This document shows, in pieces, positions 54,701 through 62,610 of a stretch of DNA of 64,000 nt. Both the position numbers and the translations under genes were made by a program. Location: the NCBI RefSeq assembly GCF_016056275.1, contig NZ_JAECZA010000001.1, positions 142,803-206,802 on the forward strand, given 5' to 3'. The stretch comes from Dendronalium phyllosphericum CENA369 (lineage in GTDB: Bacteria; Cyanobacteriota; Cyanobacteriia; Cyanobacteriales; Nostocaceae). The notes below the pieces were generated by a model, which worked only from the letters and a program-made list of their open reading frames with translations, was not told the origin of the DNA and made no database searches. Each line of letters begins with the position of its first letter. The stretch's first letter is position 1.

Positions 54701-54801
54701 GGTATGTGAACGCTCAAGGCGTGGTAGTTCTCGCCAGCCAAACGCCTAATTCTACTCCCTATAGTTCTGGGTTAACTGCATCAAGCTGCCATGGGAATTA
54801 G
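51763..54801 (+). CDS. TpsA-type filamentous haemagglutinin domain protein
   Basis: A 1012-residue exported beta-helical protein of a two-partner secretion pair. The signal peptide ends VPALAQ (about residue 28). The TPS domain (about 30-270) starts ISSDNTLPSNVSQSGNIFEI, with FHSFREFSVPTGG, ENYGANFILINPSGINFGAN and the NPSGI motif recognised by the transporter. The rest is a long right-handed beta-helix of GNL/GGN repeats (GAGGNLTIDTGKLIIGDRSF). The C-terminus has CATC and CR cysteines and ends GWYVNAQGVVVLASQTPN. Its stop overlaps the start of the tpsB gene by 11 bp, so they are translationally coupled. Expected role: adhesion or contact at the cell surface. Confidence 0.88.
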   Translation: MKQFLSKILIISSAYICSLIASVPALAQISSDNTLPSNVSQSGNIFEITGGAQVGSNLFHSFREFSVPTGGEAFFNNTSNLSNITNIISRVTGGAISNIDGLIRENYGANFILINPSGINFGANAQLNIGGSFLASTANSLKFADGAEFSATDTSVSPLLTVSVPIGLQFGQNPQPIRVQGQGHNISLQSSISPLIRGNTTGLKVQPGNTLALVGGGIISEGGTLTAEGGRIDLGSVAGGLVSLNPNTQGWNLSYQGVTNFQNIALSQKALVDTSGAGSGSIQLQGRNISIGDGSLALIQTQGAQSAGNINVNASESLSLAGTTADGKIASSLSTETIGAGKSGDITVTTPNLLIRDGAAVSTATYTAAPAGNINLQVPNSLEMSGKSQISSNNLGTGAGGNLTIDTGKLIIGDRSFLSTATFANGRGGNIDITANSVEMSGTGFEEFQKTFQVGALFGTLTPTDRGTGIFLESAGAGNSGNLNLNTSSLIMGNGAVIFSPTFTQGAGGNVNVRASDLVQLSGSAIQTGTSRGSTGTGGYIAIDTKQLNLQDGATLISATLGNGAGGNVEIKSDNVQIQRTPPKAALLTGIYTNTTFGMGKGGDLKIDTGNLNARDAVIASNTGASLPTGVIPFGGPGGNVVVNARGSVEIAGVQPDPRFPSGLGTTSYSPSRSGNLTVSTKKLILSEGADASAATIGAGQGGTLTVYASDSVELSGTTIGNLTLGGLSAAAGRLNLPNIKATGASGDIKVFTDKLTIQNGAKINVESLGTGNAGNLQVVANSILLDNQGAISAATTSGEGGNISLQTDSLLLRHNSQISATAAGSGNGGNIDITGFSLANFVTLLESSKITADAVEGRGGNININTRGLFRCATCQITASSQLGIAGQVSITTPEAENNFEIVDLPQEVAKPEQVVAQACRAVARQNRSEFTITGRGGLPPRPSEQLSSGALISFDPAVPSAATQENNTSQLPPAARGWYVNAQGVVVLASQTPNSTPYSSGLTASSCHGN

Positions 54802-56677
54802 ACAGAATAGACGGGAATTAAGATTTGCGGCCAAGAGTGTTTGCAGACAAAAACAGGGTAGCAAGAGATTTTTCTTGTTTCCCTGTAATAACGCAGTCGC
54901 CTGGGTGGGAAAATCCTCCTGGAAGTTTGCTAGAAGAAATATTCTTGCAACTTGTCTTTACAGTGCTGTTTCACCTTGTTTGGGCTTAATACTGCTTTTG
55001 TACTTGTTATGTAATCCCAACTCAGCTAACGCCCAGCCGATTAACCCCGTTACCCCAAAACCCCCAGAACAACCCCTACCCAATCCTTTACCGCCAACAA
55101 ACGCACCTATCCAAATCCTACCGAGCGCACCTCCCACCCCGGAAGAAGCCCAGGATATTCCCGGCAGTATCACCGTGCAAAAGTTCCAGTTTGTCGGCAA
55201 TACTGCCTTCAGCCAAAAAGAGTTAAACTCTGCGATCGCAGATTATACAAATAAACCAATTACCTTTGCCGAACTCCTCAAAGCTGCCAATCAAATCACC
55301 CAACTGTATGTGCAAAAGGGGTACATTACTTCTGGTGCTTATATCCCAGTGCAAGAATTCCGTTCGGGCATCATCAAAATTCAGGTATTAGAAGGCAGCC
55401 TAGAAGATATTCAAGTCAACGTGATTAAAGGACGGCTCAATCCCAATTATGTCCGCAGTCGCATTGCGATCGCTACTCATAAACCGCTAAATATCAATCG
55501 TTTACAAGAAGCTTTGCAACTACTGCAACTCAATCCCTTAATTGCCAGCTTAGATGCCGAACTCACCGCTGGCACTAGACCGGGTGTAAATTCCCTAGCG
55601 GTGACAGTCAGGGGAGCGAGAACTTTCGACACCCGACTTAGCATTAATAATAACCGCAACCCCAGCGTTGGTAGCTTTGAGCGCGGTATTGCAATATCCG
55701 AAGCCGACCTTTTGGGACTTGGCGATCGATTTAGTTTTGCCTATAAAAATACTGATGGCAGCAATAGCTTTGAGGGCGGCTACACTCTGCCAGTGAATCC
55801 CCGTAATGGTGCTATTGGCTTTAACTATCGAATTACCAACAACAGAATTATTGAACCTCCTTTTAATGATTTGGATATCGACGTAGATTCTCGTGAGTTT
55901 GAACTGTCATATAGTCAGCCAGTCATCCAAAGAGCCACCCCAAAAGTCAGTCAAGAACTCACCTTGAGTTTAACGGCAGCTAGGCGGATTAGTAATTCTT
56001 CAATAAAAGGAGTCGATTTTCCTGTGTTTCCCGGAGCTGACGAGCAAGGAGAGACACGCATATCGGAATTGAGTTTTGCTCAAGAATGGCTACAGCGGAG
56101 TCGTCAAGAAGTTTTAGCAGCTCGTTCTGAGTTGAGTCTGGGGGTTGGAGCTTTTAACGCTACGGTTAATAACAACGAACCAGATAGCCGATATTTATTG
56201 TGGCGGGGACAACTAATTTATTTGCGCCTCTTGGGTCAGGCAAAAGGACAAAGAGCGATCGCTCCGACTTTATTGTTGCGCTCTAATGTGCAATTAGCAA
56301 GTGACTCTTTACTTTCCATCGAGCAGTTTAGTTTGGGAGGCCAAGGAACAGTGCGCGGTTATCGCCAAGATGCCTTACTAACCGATAACGGTATTTTCGC
56401 TTCCGCCGAATTGCGATTGCCCATCGCCCGCTTCCCAGAAGTGCAAGGAACTTTACAAGTCACACCATTTATCGATGTTGGTACTGTCTGGAATACAGGC
56501 AGAGAAAATCCTCAGTCTAATACATTGGTCGGCTCAGGATTTGGTTTGCTTTGGCAAATGGGAGATAGATTCACAGCCCGCCTAGATTGGGGTATTCCTT
56601 TAGTGGATATCAATACGAGCAAGCGCACATGGCAAGAAAACGGCGTGTATTTTCAATTGGAGTATAGAGCATTTTGA
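54791..56677 (+). CDS. TpsB outer-membrane transporter (ShlB/FhaC family)
   Basis: A 628-residue partner that exports the preceding TpsA protein. The first ~85 residues are an unusually long positively charged leader ending with a hydrophobic segment LGLILLLYLLCNPNSANAQ; the true start may be internal. A Pro-rich stretch follows, then POTRA domains (about 120-270: GSITVQKFQFVGNTAFSQKE, LYVQKGYITSGAYIP, LEGSLEDIQVNVIKG) and a 16-strand barrel with FSLGGQGTVRGYRQD (VRGY motif of loop L6) and the terminal Phe (YFQLEYRAF). Overlaps the tpsA stop by 11 bp. Confidence 0.9.
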   Translation: MGIRQNRRELRFAAKSVCRQKQGSKRFFLFPCNNAVAWVGKSSWKFARRNILATCLYSAVSPCLGLILLLYLLCNPNSANAQPINPVTPKPPEQPLPNPLPPTNAPIQILPSAPPTPEEAQDIPGSITVQKFQFVGNTAFSQKELNSAIADYTNKPITFAELLKAANQITQLYVQKGYITSGAYIPVQEFRSGIIKIQVLEGSLEDIQVNVIKGRLNPNYVRSRIAIATHKPLNINRLQEALQLLQLNPLIASLDAELTAGTRPGVNSLAVTVRGARTFDTRLSINNNRNPSVGSFERGIAISEADLLGLGDRFSFAYKNTDGSNSFEGGYTLPVNPRNGAIGFNYRITNNRIIEPPFNDLDIDVDSREFELSYSQPVIQRATPKVSQELTLSLTAARRISNSSIKGVDFPVFPGADEQGETRISELSFAQEWLQRSRQEVLAARSELSLGVGAFNATVNNNEPDSRYLLWRGQLIYLRLLGQAKGQRAIAPTLLLRSNVQLASDSLLSIEQFSLGGQGTVRGYRQDALLTDNGIFASAELRLPIARFPEVQGTLQVTPFIDVGTVWNTGRENPQSNTLVGSGFGLLWQMGDRFTARLDWGIPLVDINTSKRTWQENGVYFQLEYRAF

Positions 56678-56898
56678 AGGGACTGGGGAGTTTGAAGCTT
56701 TGAGATTAGTAAATGAACCTCTGTTACAAGGGTTTCAAGACTAATTCACATTAAACGTAATTTTGAATTCCCCCAAAGGGGACGGCTTATACCGTTTCAC
56801 TTTAAATTTGATACGAATAGGCCGCAGGGGAGCAGGGGAGCAGGGGAGCAGAGGGGCAGAGGAGAAATTATTTGTATCATTTATTTGGTGAAATGGTA
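56678..56898. repeat. Spacer with 8-bp tandem repeat gcagggga
   Basis: gcagggga occurs three times in tandem (56824-56847) followed by related gcagaggggcagagg. No gene. Confidence 0.6.
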
Positions 56899-57525
56899 TT
56901 ACACGCTGACCAACTGCTTCAAGATTTGTGCAACGGGATACAGTTCATTACCTTCAGCGGTGCTGAGGGTAAATTTATCCGACAGGGCATAGTGAGCCAA
57001 GTCACGATCGAATTTAATGAATAAATAGTCTTCTCCTGTGGTAATGAGGGCGAACACGGGAGAAATTGGTGCACTGACCATATAGGCAAGGGTTTGCGGG
57101 ATTGCTTGCCGGACGCTAAAGCCATAACGCTTACTTTCAATAACAATCAACCAGAGGCGATCGTTCACGATTAAAGCATCGATCAACCCGTCCAGTTGGG
57201 TATCGCCATCTTCAATTTCAAACCGGACGTATTTTTCACCTCGAACTTGGTAAGGTGAATCGATGAAACCGAGGGTTTCCAGTAGGGGGGACAGCAGAAT
57301 TAAGTTAACTGTGCCTTCAGTGATAGCTCCACTATCGGCGTAGTAAAGATAGCGCTGTTTGAGGTGTTCGAGCTTCGCTTTTTCGGGAGCGGTCAAGGTG
57401 GGTAATGGCGCTTTCCATTCGGTGAAAAAGGTGACATCAGAGGTGGGCGAAATGCCCAGTCTCACATGGGCTTCGGTGAGATTAGTAATTGCTTTGGTGA
57501 TACCGAGGGTAGCCATCGGAGTCAT
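56899..57525 (-). CDS. HsdR-N-like PD-(D/E)XK nuclease-domain protein
   Basis: A 208-residue stand-alone protein of the type I restriction R-subunit N-terminal family. The catalytic core DGDTQLDGLIDALIVNDRLW then LIVIESKRYGFSVRQAIPQT carries D...ExK (the ESK triplet) and a downstream Q of the nuclease fold. The first ~90 residues are helical (LEHLKQRYLYYADSGAITEG; LLSPLLETLGF). No methylase, specificity subunit or helicase is adjacent, so this is not a full restriction system. Solo HsdR-N proteins are common in cyanobacteria, role unknown. Start ATG 57525, or ATG 57516 (MATLGITKAI). Confidence 0.75.
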   Translation of the reverse strand: MTPMATLGITKAITNLTEAHVRLGISPTSDVTFFTEWKAPLPTLTAPEKAKLEHLKQRYLYYADSGAITEGTVNLILLSPLLETLGFIDSPYQVRGEKYVRFEIEDGDTQLDGLIDALIVNDRLWLIVIESKRYGFSVRQAIPQTLAYMVSAPISPVFALITTGEDYLFIKFDRDLAHYALSDKFTLSTAEGNELYPVAQILKQLVSV

Positions 57526-57887
57526 TTTTGGTGGAGAGCGTGGTCTATGCTAACACAACCTTCGCTTTAACACCACGATCGCACCTCTTCTGTCCTGCGT
57601 CGAATTGCGATCGCCACGGATTAAACCCGCCACCATCATGCGATCGCAGAACACCGCAGATTAGAAAGCTTGATTACACAATCAAATGGAGTTAGGAGCG
57701 ATCGCCTCTCTGATTTCTATGCTGCTAAGAACAAAAGCGATCGCTTTGCCACAATCACTAGTCTTGCGGAATTTCTCTAGTTTAAGGTATTTAACACTTG
57801 TAATAAGTTCCGTAAAATCACTGGACTAGCTTTAGCGCGTCATTGTATTGTCACTTTAGATATTATTCAGTCCATTAGAGCTTCAAT
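57526..57887. other. HIP1-dense intergenic region
   Basis: No gene. Contains at least six GCGATCGC or near-HIP1 sites within about 180 bp (57577-57748), then an AT-richer promoter region for the next gene. Confidence 0.55.
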
Positions 57888-59708
57888 ATGCGATCGCTGC
57901 GTTTTATTTTTATTGGTATCATTACTTTTCTATTTGTTACAAATATAGTTTTTCTGCGAAGAACTGTCTCTGTCCTGCTCTGTGGCGTTCTTAGCTTTAA
58001 CTCGGCAAGTTGTTATAGTTTCTTGAATAAGTACGGAAAAGCTGATGCTGCTGCACCCCCTAGTAATGCTGTTGTCACCTCCAAGGATTTCGGAGTTGTT
58101 CAGAAAGACGAACGAAAAATTGCAGGTTGTTTTTTGGGAGTCTGTGTAAATTTGCCTAAATCCCCTATTCCTATCCCCGGTGTACCCGATGGAGATCCTT
58201 TAGGGTTAGCTAAAGCTGCCATTGTCAAACAAATTGGGGAAGCAGTCGGAGTTGGTTCACCACTATTGTTAGACCAAAAGACAGCCTATGCAGATGTTTC
58301 CGATCGAGTCAAAGATTTTCACCCACAAAAATTAACGATTACTTCTGCTGAAGACCTGCAAAAGCCTTTACCTCCAGGGGATTACAGTCTTGATGTGATA
58401 GCTTATTGTACCCAATTCTCTATCCATGCACCGGGACAAGGGCTACCTTATAAACTTGCTCCCTTGATGGGAAAACAAGCACCTGCAATTAGTGCTTTGC
58501 TGTCCCGTGGTACTCTGCAAGGCATTGCTCCTGCTACACTGAACGCAAATGCTTGGCGGATTCAGGCGGGTTTACCGTTGAAACAATGGCCACCACAGGA
58601 TCGAGCCTTAATTCACAAGCTTATCCCTGAGTATGAAAAAGGACTAGAAGGGGACTACCTGCAACAGATTGACAATACCTACAATCAATTCCGCTTAGTT
58701 CCTGGTATCCCATCATTAAATGACCTACTCAGACAATCTGGAGCGCCAGGACAACTTGTGCTGCAACTGCGACAAGCACGCCAAACCCTTGCCGATCAGA
58801 CGATTTCTGCCGAACGTCTACCTGATATGCTTTATGAGCCAACAGGTGATGGACTACCGCGTGTGCTTCCGGCTGCTAAAGATTCTTCACCATCACCTTG
58901 GGCAGAAGTTCAACCTGGTATTTTTGCTCGGTTTACTGTTATTGAAGGAAACCTTGGAAGAAACTTATTTGAGTTCAGAGTTACACCAAAAGCAAGTGCG
59001 GCAATAAATGATAACTCTGATCTGGTGGCTACAAAAGAATTAGACAAGAAAGTGCTAGTAAGTGGGCAAACTGGAACCCCTGCTACACCAGGAAGCGTGG
59101 TGTGTAACAGCAACCACATTACCTATTCAAAAGATAAACCAGCCCAGGCTCTTATTCCCGCCTGTGTTAGCGAGGGAAAGGCTGCTGAGAAGAAAAAACA
59201 TAAGGGTGTAGTCGTTTATGTTTGGAACTATGTAGGGTCAACAGAATCTTGGGGACATGCCTCAATACAGCTCAATGATGCTGACGAAGATATTTATAAG
59301 ACCTATATTAGCTGGTGGCCGTCTAATGGTGTCCCGTATATCGATATACCTTATATACGTGACATTTCATTTCATGCGCCTGCCATACCAAATCGAACAC
59401 TTGATCAAGACATAAAAAGTGAATATGGAAAACAAGCAGACCAGATAATATACATTCCTTGCATAGATGCGGACAAAATTAAAAGTTGGTGGATCAACGA
59501 ATTCCTAAAAGCTAATCCAGAGTGGAAAACTTTAGGACAAAATTGTTCAAAAACTGTTGCTGATGCCCTCTATGCTGGAGGTGCAGCAGATATTTTAACT
59601 ACTTGGGAAGAATATGCCGGAGTTGGCTCAAACATTGTTTGGACTCCAACCAAGATAACTAGGCTGGCTAATGCACTTGCTGCACACTGTCCAACCACTA
59701 CAAAATAA
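57888..59708 (+). CDS. Exported protein with possible His/Cys peptidase-like C-terminal domain
   Basis: A 606-residue protein. The N-terminal 30 residues are a signal anchor (FIFIGIITFLFVTNIVFLRR), with a second hydrophobic stretch to about 45. The middle (about 150-320: GDYSLDVIAYCTQFSIHAPG, LAPLMGKQAPAISALLSRGT) is a conserved-looking helical domain of unknown role. The C-terminal ~170 residues show GVVVYVWNYVGSTESWGHAS, YISWWPSNG, and LGQNCSKTVADALYAGGAAD. The His of WGHASI and the Cys of NCSKTVA are spaced as in papain-like/NlpC-related peptidases or acyltransferases; this is an inference. The start codon lies in a HIP1 site (ATGCGATCGC). The stop overlaps a 22-bp palindrome. Confidence 0.65.
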   Translation: MRSLRFIFIGIITFLFVTNIVFLRRTVSVLLCGVLSFNSASCYSFLNKYGKADAAAPPSNAVVTSKDFGVVQKDERKIAGCFLGVCVNLPKSPIPIPGVPDGDPLGLAKAAIVKQIGEAVGVGSPLLLDQKTAYADVSDRVKDFHPQKLTITSAEDLQKPLPPGDYSLDVIAYCTQFSIHAPGQGLPYKLAPLMGKQAPAISALLSRGTLQGIAPATLNANAWRIQAGLPLKQWPPQDRALIHKLIPEYEKGLEGDYLQQIDNTYNQFRLVPGIPSLNDLLRQSGAPGQLVLQLRQARQTLADQTISAERLPDMLYEPTGDGLPRVLPAAKDSSPSPWAEVQPGIFARFTVIEGNLGRNLFEFRVTPKASAAINDNSDLVATKELDKKVLVSGQTGTPATPGSVVCNSNHITYSKDKPAQALIPACVSEGKAAEKKKHKGVVVYVWNYVGSTESWGHASIQLNDADEDIYKTYISWWPSNGVPYIDIPYIRDISFHAPAIPNRTLDQDIKSEYGKQADQIIYIPCIDADKIKSWWINEFLKANPEWKTLGQNCSKTVADALYAGGAADILTTWEEYAGVGSNIVWTPTKITRLANALAAHCPTTTK

Positions 59709-59728
59709 GGAGGGCGATCGCCCTCCTT
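59707..59728. terminator. 22-bp perfect palindrome on the stop codon
   Basis: AAGGAGGGCGATCGCCCTCCTT, centred on a HIP1-like core and beginning in the TAA of the 606-residue protein gene. It forms a GC-rich hairpin that could end or stabilise the transcript; no T run follows. Confidence 0.45.
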
Positions 59729-59736
59729 GTAGATCG

Positions 59737-59820
59737 GGTTGACGCAAGAAAACCCAACATTCATTAGCTCAAACAAAGTGCGATCACTCTCAACAATGGT
59801 TTGCTCAAAGGAGCGATCGC
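59737..59820. repeat. Left copy of ~85-bp hairpin repeat
   Basis: Begins ggttgacgcaagaaaaccca, ends ttgctcaaaggagcgatcgc. The right copy is at 62525-62610 in direct orientation, with roughly 10 differences including a short gap. The two bracket the RING-finger cassette. Confidence 0.75.
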
Positions 59821-60020
59821 TTTGATTCTCGATACCTATCAAATATCAAATTAAGTGCGATCGCTAGAATAATGAAAAAATTGCTCAGGCGATCGTCATT
59901 AGCTCAAAATAAGTGCGATCGCTATGGTATGCATTGCCTAAAGCATCTGGAATTGTTGCAGAGAGTGCTACTCAACTTGTCTAAATCACCAAGCATCCCC
60001 TAATTTTAAGGAGTTTATTT

Positions 60021-60584
60021 ATGATCGACACCTACATAAACTGCTCTAAATGCGGCGAATTAAAGGACGTTCAAGATTGTATGAGATGTGACAGAGGTCA
60101 TGTACTATGTACCTCTTGCTTGCAGAGTAATTATTATTTACTGACAACCAAACTAAATAAATGTCCTCTATGTAACACAGGTCTACGGTTAGCAACAGAT
60201 AGCTTTACCCCAGTAACAGCCTTCGATGATGTGAAAAAAGAAGTCTACAAAAAGACATGGAAATTCACGTTTTGGTGGTGGGGATACTTATTCCGCAATC
60301 TCGATCTGTTTCTTAGCATATTATGCTGGCCGATTACGCTTTTGTTTCTATTAGAGGTAAGAAGAAATCCGTCATTCGGCGCAATCGTGCTGGAGTGGAT
60401 CGAAGGTAGCCTAATCGCATCCATCGCTCCTGTTCTTACTTTAGTGTTCATTCAGCGTAAACGTTCTAGTCTCGGTCTCATCAACGGGTGGCGCATAATA
60501 TTGAGCGGCAATCTCAGACCAATATGGCTAACAGTAGGAATAGTTGCCGTGCTATTTATGATCCACCTTTTAATAGGAAAGTGA
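60021..60584 (+). CDS. Membrane protein with N-terminal RING-HC finger
   Basis: A 187-residue protein. The zinc ligands are C8-x2-C11, C23-x3-H27-x2-C30-x2-C33, C48-x2-C51 (an extra C20), fitting the RING consensus C-x2-C-x(9-39)-C-x(1-3)-H-x2-C-x2-C-x(4-48)-C-x2-C. The core GHVLCTSCL and CPLC are as in eukaryotic RINGs. Three transmembrane helices follow (about 90-118, 126-147, 163-185). AAGGAG lies seven bases before the ATG. In eukaryotes RINGs recruit E2 enzymes; in a bacterium a plain zinc-binding interaction module is also possible. First of three membrane genes in a row (gaps 75 and 46 bp). Confidence 0.75.
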   Translation: MIDTYINCSKCGELKDVQDCMRCDRGHVLCTSCLQSNYYLLTTKLNKCPLCNTGLRLATDSFTPVTAFDDVKKEVYKKTWKFTFWWWGYLFRNLDLFLSILCWPITLLFLLEVRRNPSFGAIVLEWIEGSLIASIAPVLTLVFIQRKRSSLGLINGWRIILSGNLRPIWLTVGIVAVLFMIHLLIGK

Positions 60585-60659
60585 CTAAGTTTTATTTTTG
60601 AATTTTAGCATTGATAAAACTTCAGTTTTTGAAATGGAAGATATATAGATAAAAACGTT

Positions 60660-61571
60660 ATGTCATCAAATCCAAATATCCTTGGCTATTATCTCTACTC
60701 ACTAGTTGCGATTGGTGTGTTTATCTACAACTGTCGTAATTGGAAATTCTTGCGGGTAACTCTTTTATACTATTTTTTTATCACATTTTTTGCATATCTG
60801 CTCATCTACGGTAGTGCTTACAATTTGGAATCACACCTGAATCAATTGCATAAAGAGGGATTATTCACAGCCTTTCCTTTCACTATTGGCGGTGATAAGC
60901 CGGATGTCAATACTGTTCCTAAAACAAGCTCCGACTTTTTTCCCTGGACGATCGCATTGATATCTTTTTTCGCAACTTTTCCACAAGCTGTGATGAGAGG
61001 TTTGAGAGTGAGTATAAAGAAGGCTCAACCTCTTGATAAGATATTCAGAGATATACTTGACGAGTATAAAGATATCCGAGAAAAATTAAGCGATTTAGGT
61101 ATAATAATACTACCTGTAATCAACGATATTTATATTGTTGGTGAATGGGTATTTGTGTTAGTTACTATCTCATCACTTGTTTCCCCATTTCCTATGCACA
61201 GTTGGTATCTAATGCTCCTTGGTTGTTTTTTTATCTTACTAATCACAGGAACTGATATCACCATTGGCATAAAAGGGCCTCTCGGTATTGTTTTAAGTGC
61301 CTTTGTCCCTGGTATTATCTACAAATTGCAACGGTTGTCAACTGTTGTATTGACAGTGATGATTTTGTTTGTGAGTTTTAGCATAGCCATATTTTCTGGC
61401 ATTCTCATATTTTCTCTAATTGAAGTCATATTTCACACAAAAAATCCTGGTATTATTACTATAATTATCATCTTTGTTCTTGAAATTGGCGTGCTATCGT
61501 TAAGCTTTACATATCTCTCCAAAATCATCACTTTCGTGATTGATAAACTAATTAATTGGATGGGTTATTGA
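60660..61571 (+). CDS. Polytopic membrane protein, unknown
   Basis: A 303-residue protein with about eight predicted transmembrane segments, starting MSSNPNILGYYLYSLVAIGV. A soluble loop at about 115-145 (VSIKKAQPLDKIFRDILDEY) separates the first three helices from the rest. No transporter or enzyme motif recognised. AT-richer than the surrounding housekeeping genes. Likely co-transcribed with the RING-finger gene 75 bp upstream and the DUF1294 gene 46 bp downstream. Confidence 0.65.
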   Translation: MSSNPNILGYYLYSLVAIGVFIYNCRNWKFLRVTLLYYFFITFFAYLLIYGSAYNLESHLNQLHKEGLFTAFPFTIGGDKPDVNTVPKTSSDFFPWTIALISFFATFPQAVMRGLRVSIKKAQPLDKIFRDILDEYKDIREKLSDLGIIILPVINDIYIVGEWVFVLVTISSLVSPFPMHSWYLMLLGCFFILLITGTDITIGIKGPLGIVLSAFVPGIIYKLQRLSTVVLTVMILFVSFSIAIFSGILIFSLIEVIFHTKNPGIITIIIIFVLEIGVLSLSFTYLSKIITFVIDKLINWMGY

Positions 61572-61617
61572 AGCCATCAATAAAATCAGATTTTCAGCTT
61601 AAAGATATATTACATAT

Positions 61618-62430
61618 ATGATTAATCTGGCATTTATCATAATAGCTGCTATTGCTGGAACTTACTCTTTGTCTCTCATTGTAAAGTTTTTATTACCTAT
61701 ATTCCGTTTAATAACGATATCAGCAATTAGTGTTGTTTATTTTATCACCAATATTTTGTTAATTCTTTCACTCATTCAAGCTGTTATCTGGTTGATATTT
61801 GATCCACCAATTGAAAACAGATTTAATGCAGTGACTTTTAGTATGATACAAATAATCTTAGTCTTGGTTGTCATTAGTCTTATAGCATTAGGTTTAGTTT
61901 TGGTATTTGGCAAGTCATTGGCATTTAAAATATATGGAGTATTGGCGGTTATCGTCAACAGTTTTACCCCAATTTTGATAATTTTATTTATTTATAGTCT
62001 TGCTCCTAAAAACACTGCTAATTTTTATGTAGCAAATCTTCACTGCAAAGAAGCTGTTTTTACTCTATCTCTTTATTTAACTTCTATTAATATATCAACG
62101 TACTTATTTTATGGTTATGATAAATTTCGCTCTTGGCTTTTTCCCAAAAATAGAGATAATAAAGACATTGAACCTCCACCTTTAGACCATTGGGGACAAA
62201 AATTAGCAAGTAAGATTGAAAAATTTGCCCCTTGGATCAAGACCTTAAGAGTACCTGAATGGATTTTACACTGGCTTTCAATTAGTGGAGGTAGTTTAGG
62301 TGCTGCCTTCGCTCAACAATTTTTTCGACACAAAACCAAGAAAAAATCATTTCAAGTAGTTTACCAGCAAATTGTATTAATCCAAATAGCTGTGCTGATA
62401 GGGATTTTCTTCTTCATGAAAAAAAATTAA
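61618..62430 (+). CDS. Membrane protein with C-terminal DUF1294
   Basis: A 270-residue protein. The N-terminal ~140 residues are four hydrophobic helices of unknown type. The C-terminal part reads YLFYGYDKFRSWLF, then an inserted soluble loop of about 45 residues, then VPEWILHWLSISGGSLGAAF and AQQFFRHKTKKKSFQ, which is the DUF1294 pattern (YGxDK..., RxPE..L..L...GG..GA...Q..FRHKTxKxxF). DUF1294 proteins are small membrane proteins of unknown role, sometimes fused to cold-shock domains. Third gene of the RING-finger cassette. Confidence 0.7.
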   Translation: MINLAFIIIAAIAGTYSLSLIVKFLLPIFRLITISAISVVYFITNILLILSLIQAVIWLIFDPPIENRFNAVTFSMIQIILVLVVISLIALGLVLVFGKSLAFKIYGVLAVIVNSFTPILIILFIYSLAPKNTANFYVANLHCKEAVFTLSLYLTSINISTYLFYGYDKFRSWLFPKNRDNKDIEPPPLDHWGQKLASKIEKFAPWIKTLRVPEWILHWLSISGGSLGAAFAQQFFRHKTKKKSFQVVYQQIVLIQIAVLIGIFFFMKKN

Positions 62431-62524
62431 AGCCTATTATAGCGTTTCCTAGACTGCTAAGGTACAAATTGATCTGCATAGCAGCAATTTTAAATTCAAA
62501 AAATTGGCTTATCGCCGTAGGTTA

Positions 62525-62610
62525 GGTTGACGTAAGGAAACCCAACATTCATTTGCTCAAACGAAGGATGCGATCGCTCTCAAAAATAATTTGCTCAAAG
62601 GAGCGATCGC
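62525..62610. repeat. Right copy of ~85-bp hairpin repeat
   Basis: Begins ggttgacgtaaggaaaccca, ends ttgctcaaaggagcgatcgc; direct repeat of 59737-59820. Confidence 0.75.

Noticed and set aside
56899..57525. Complete type I restriction-modification system
   Set aside because: Only an HsdR N-terminal-like nuclease domain is present; no helicase, HsdM or HsdS nearby.
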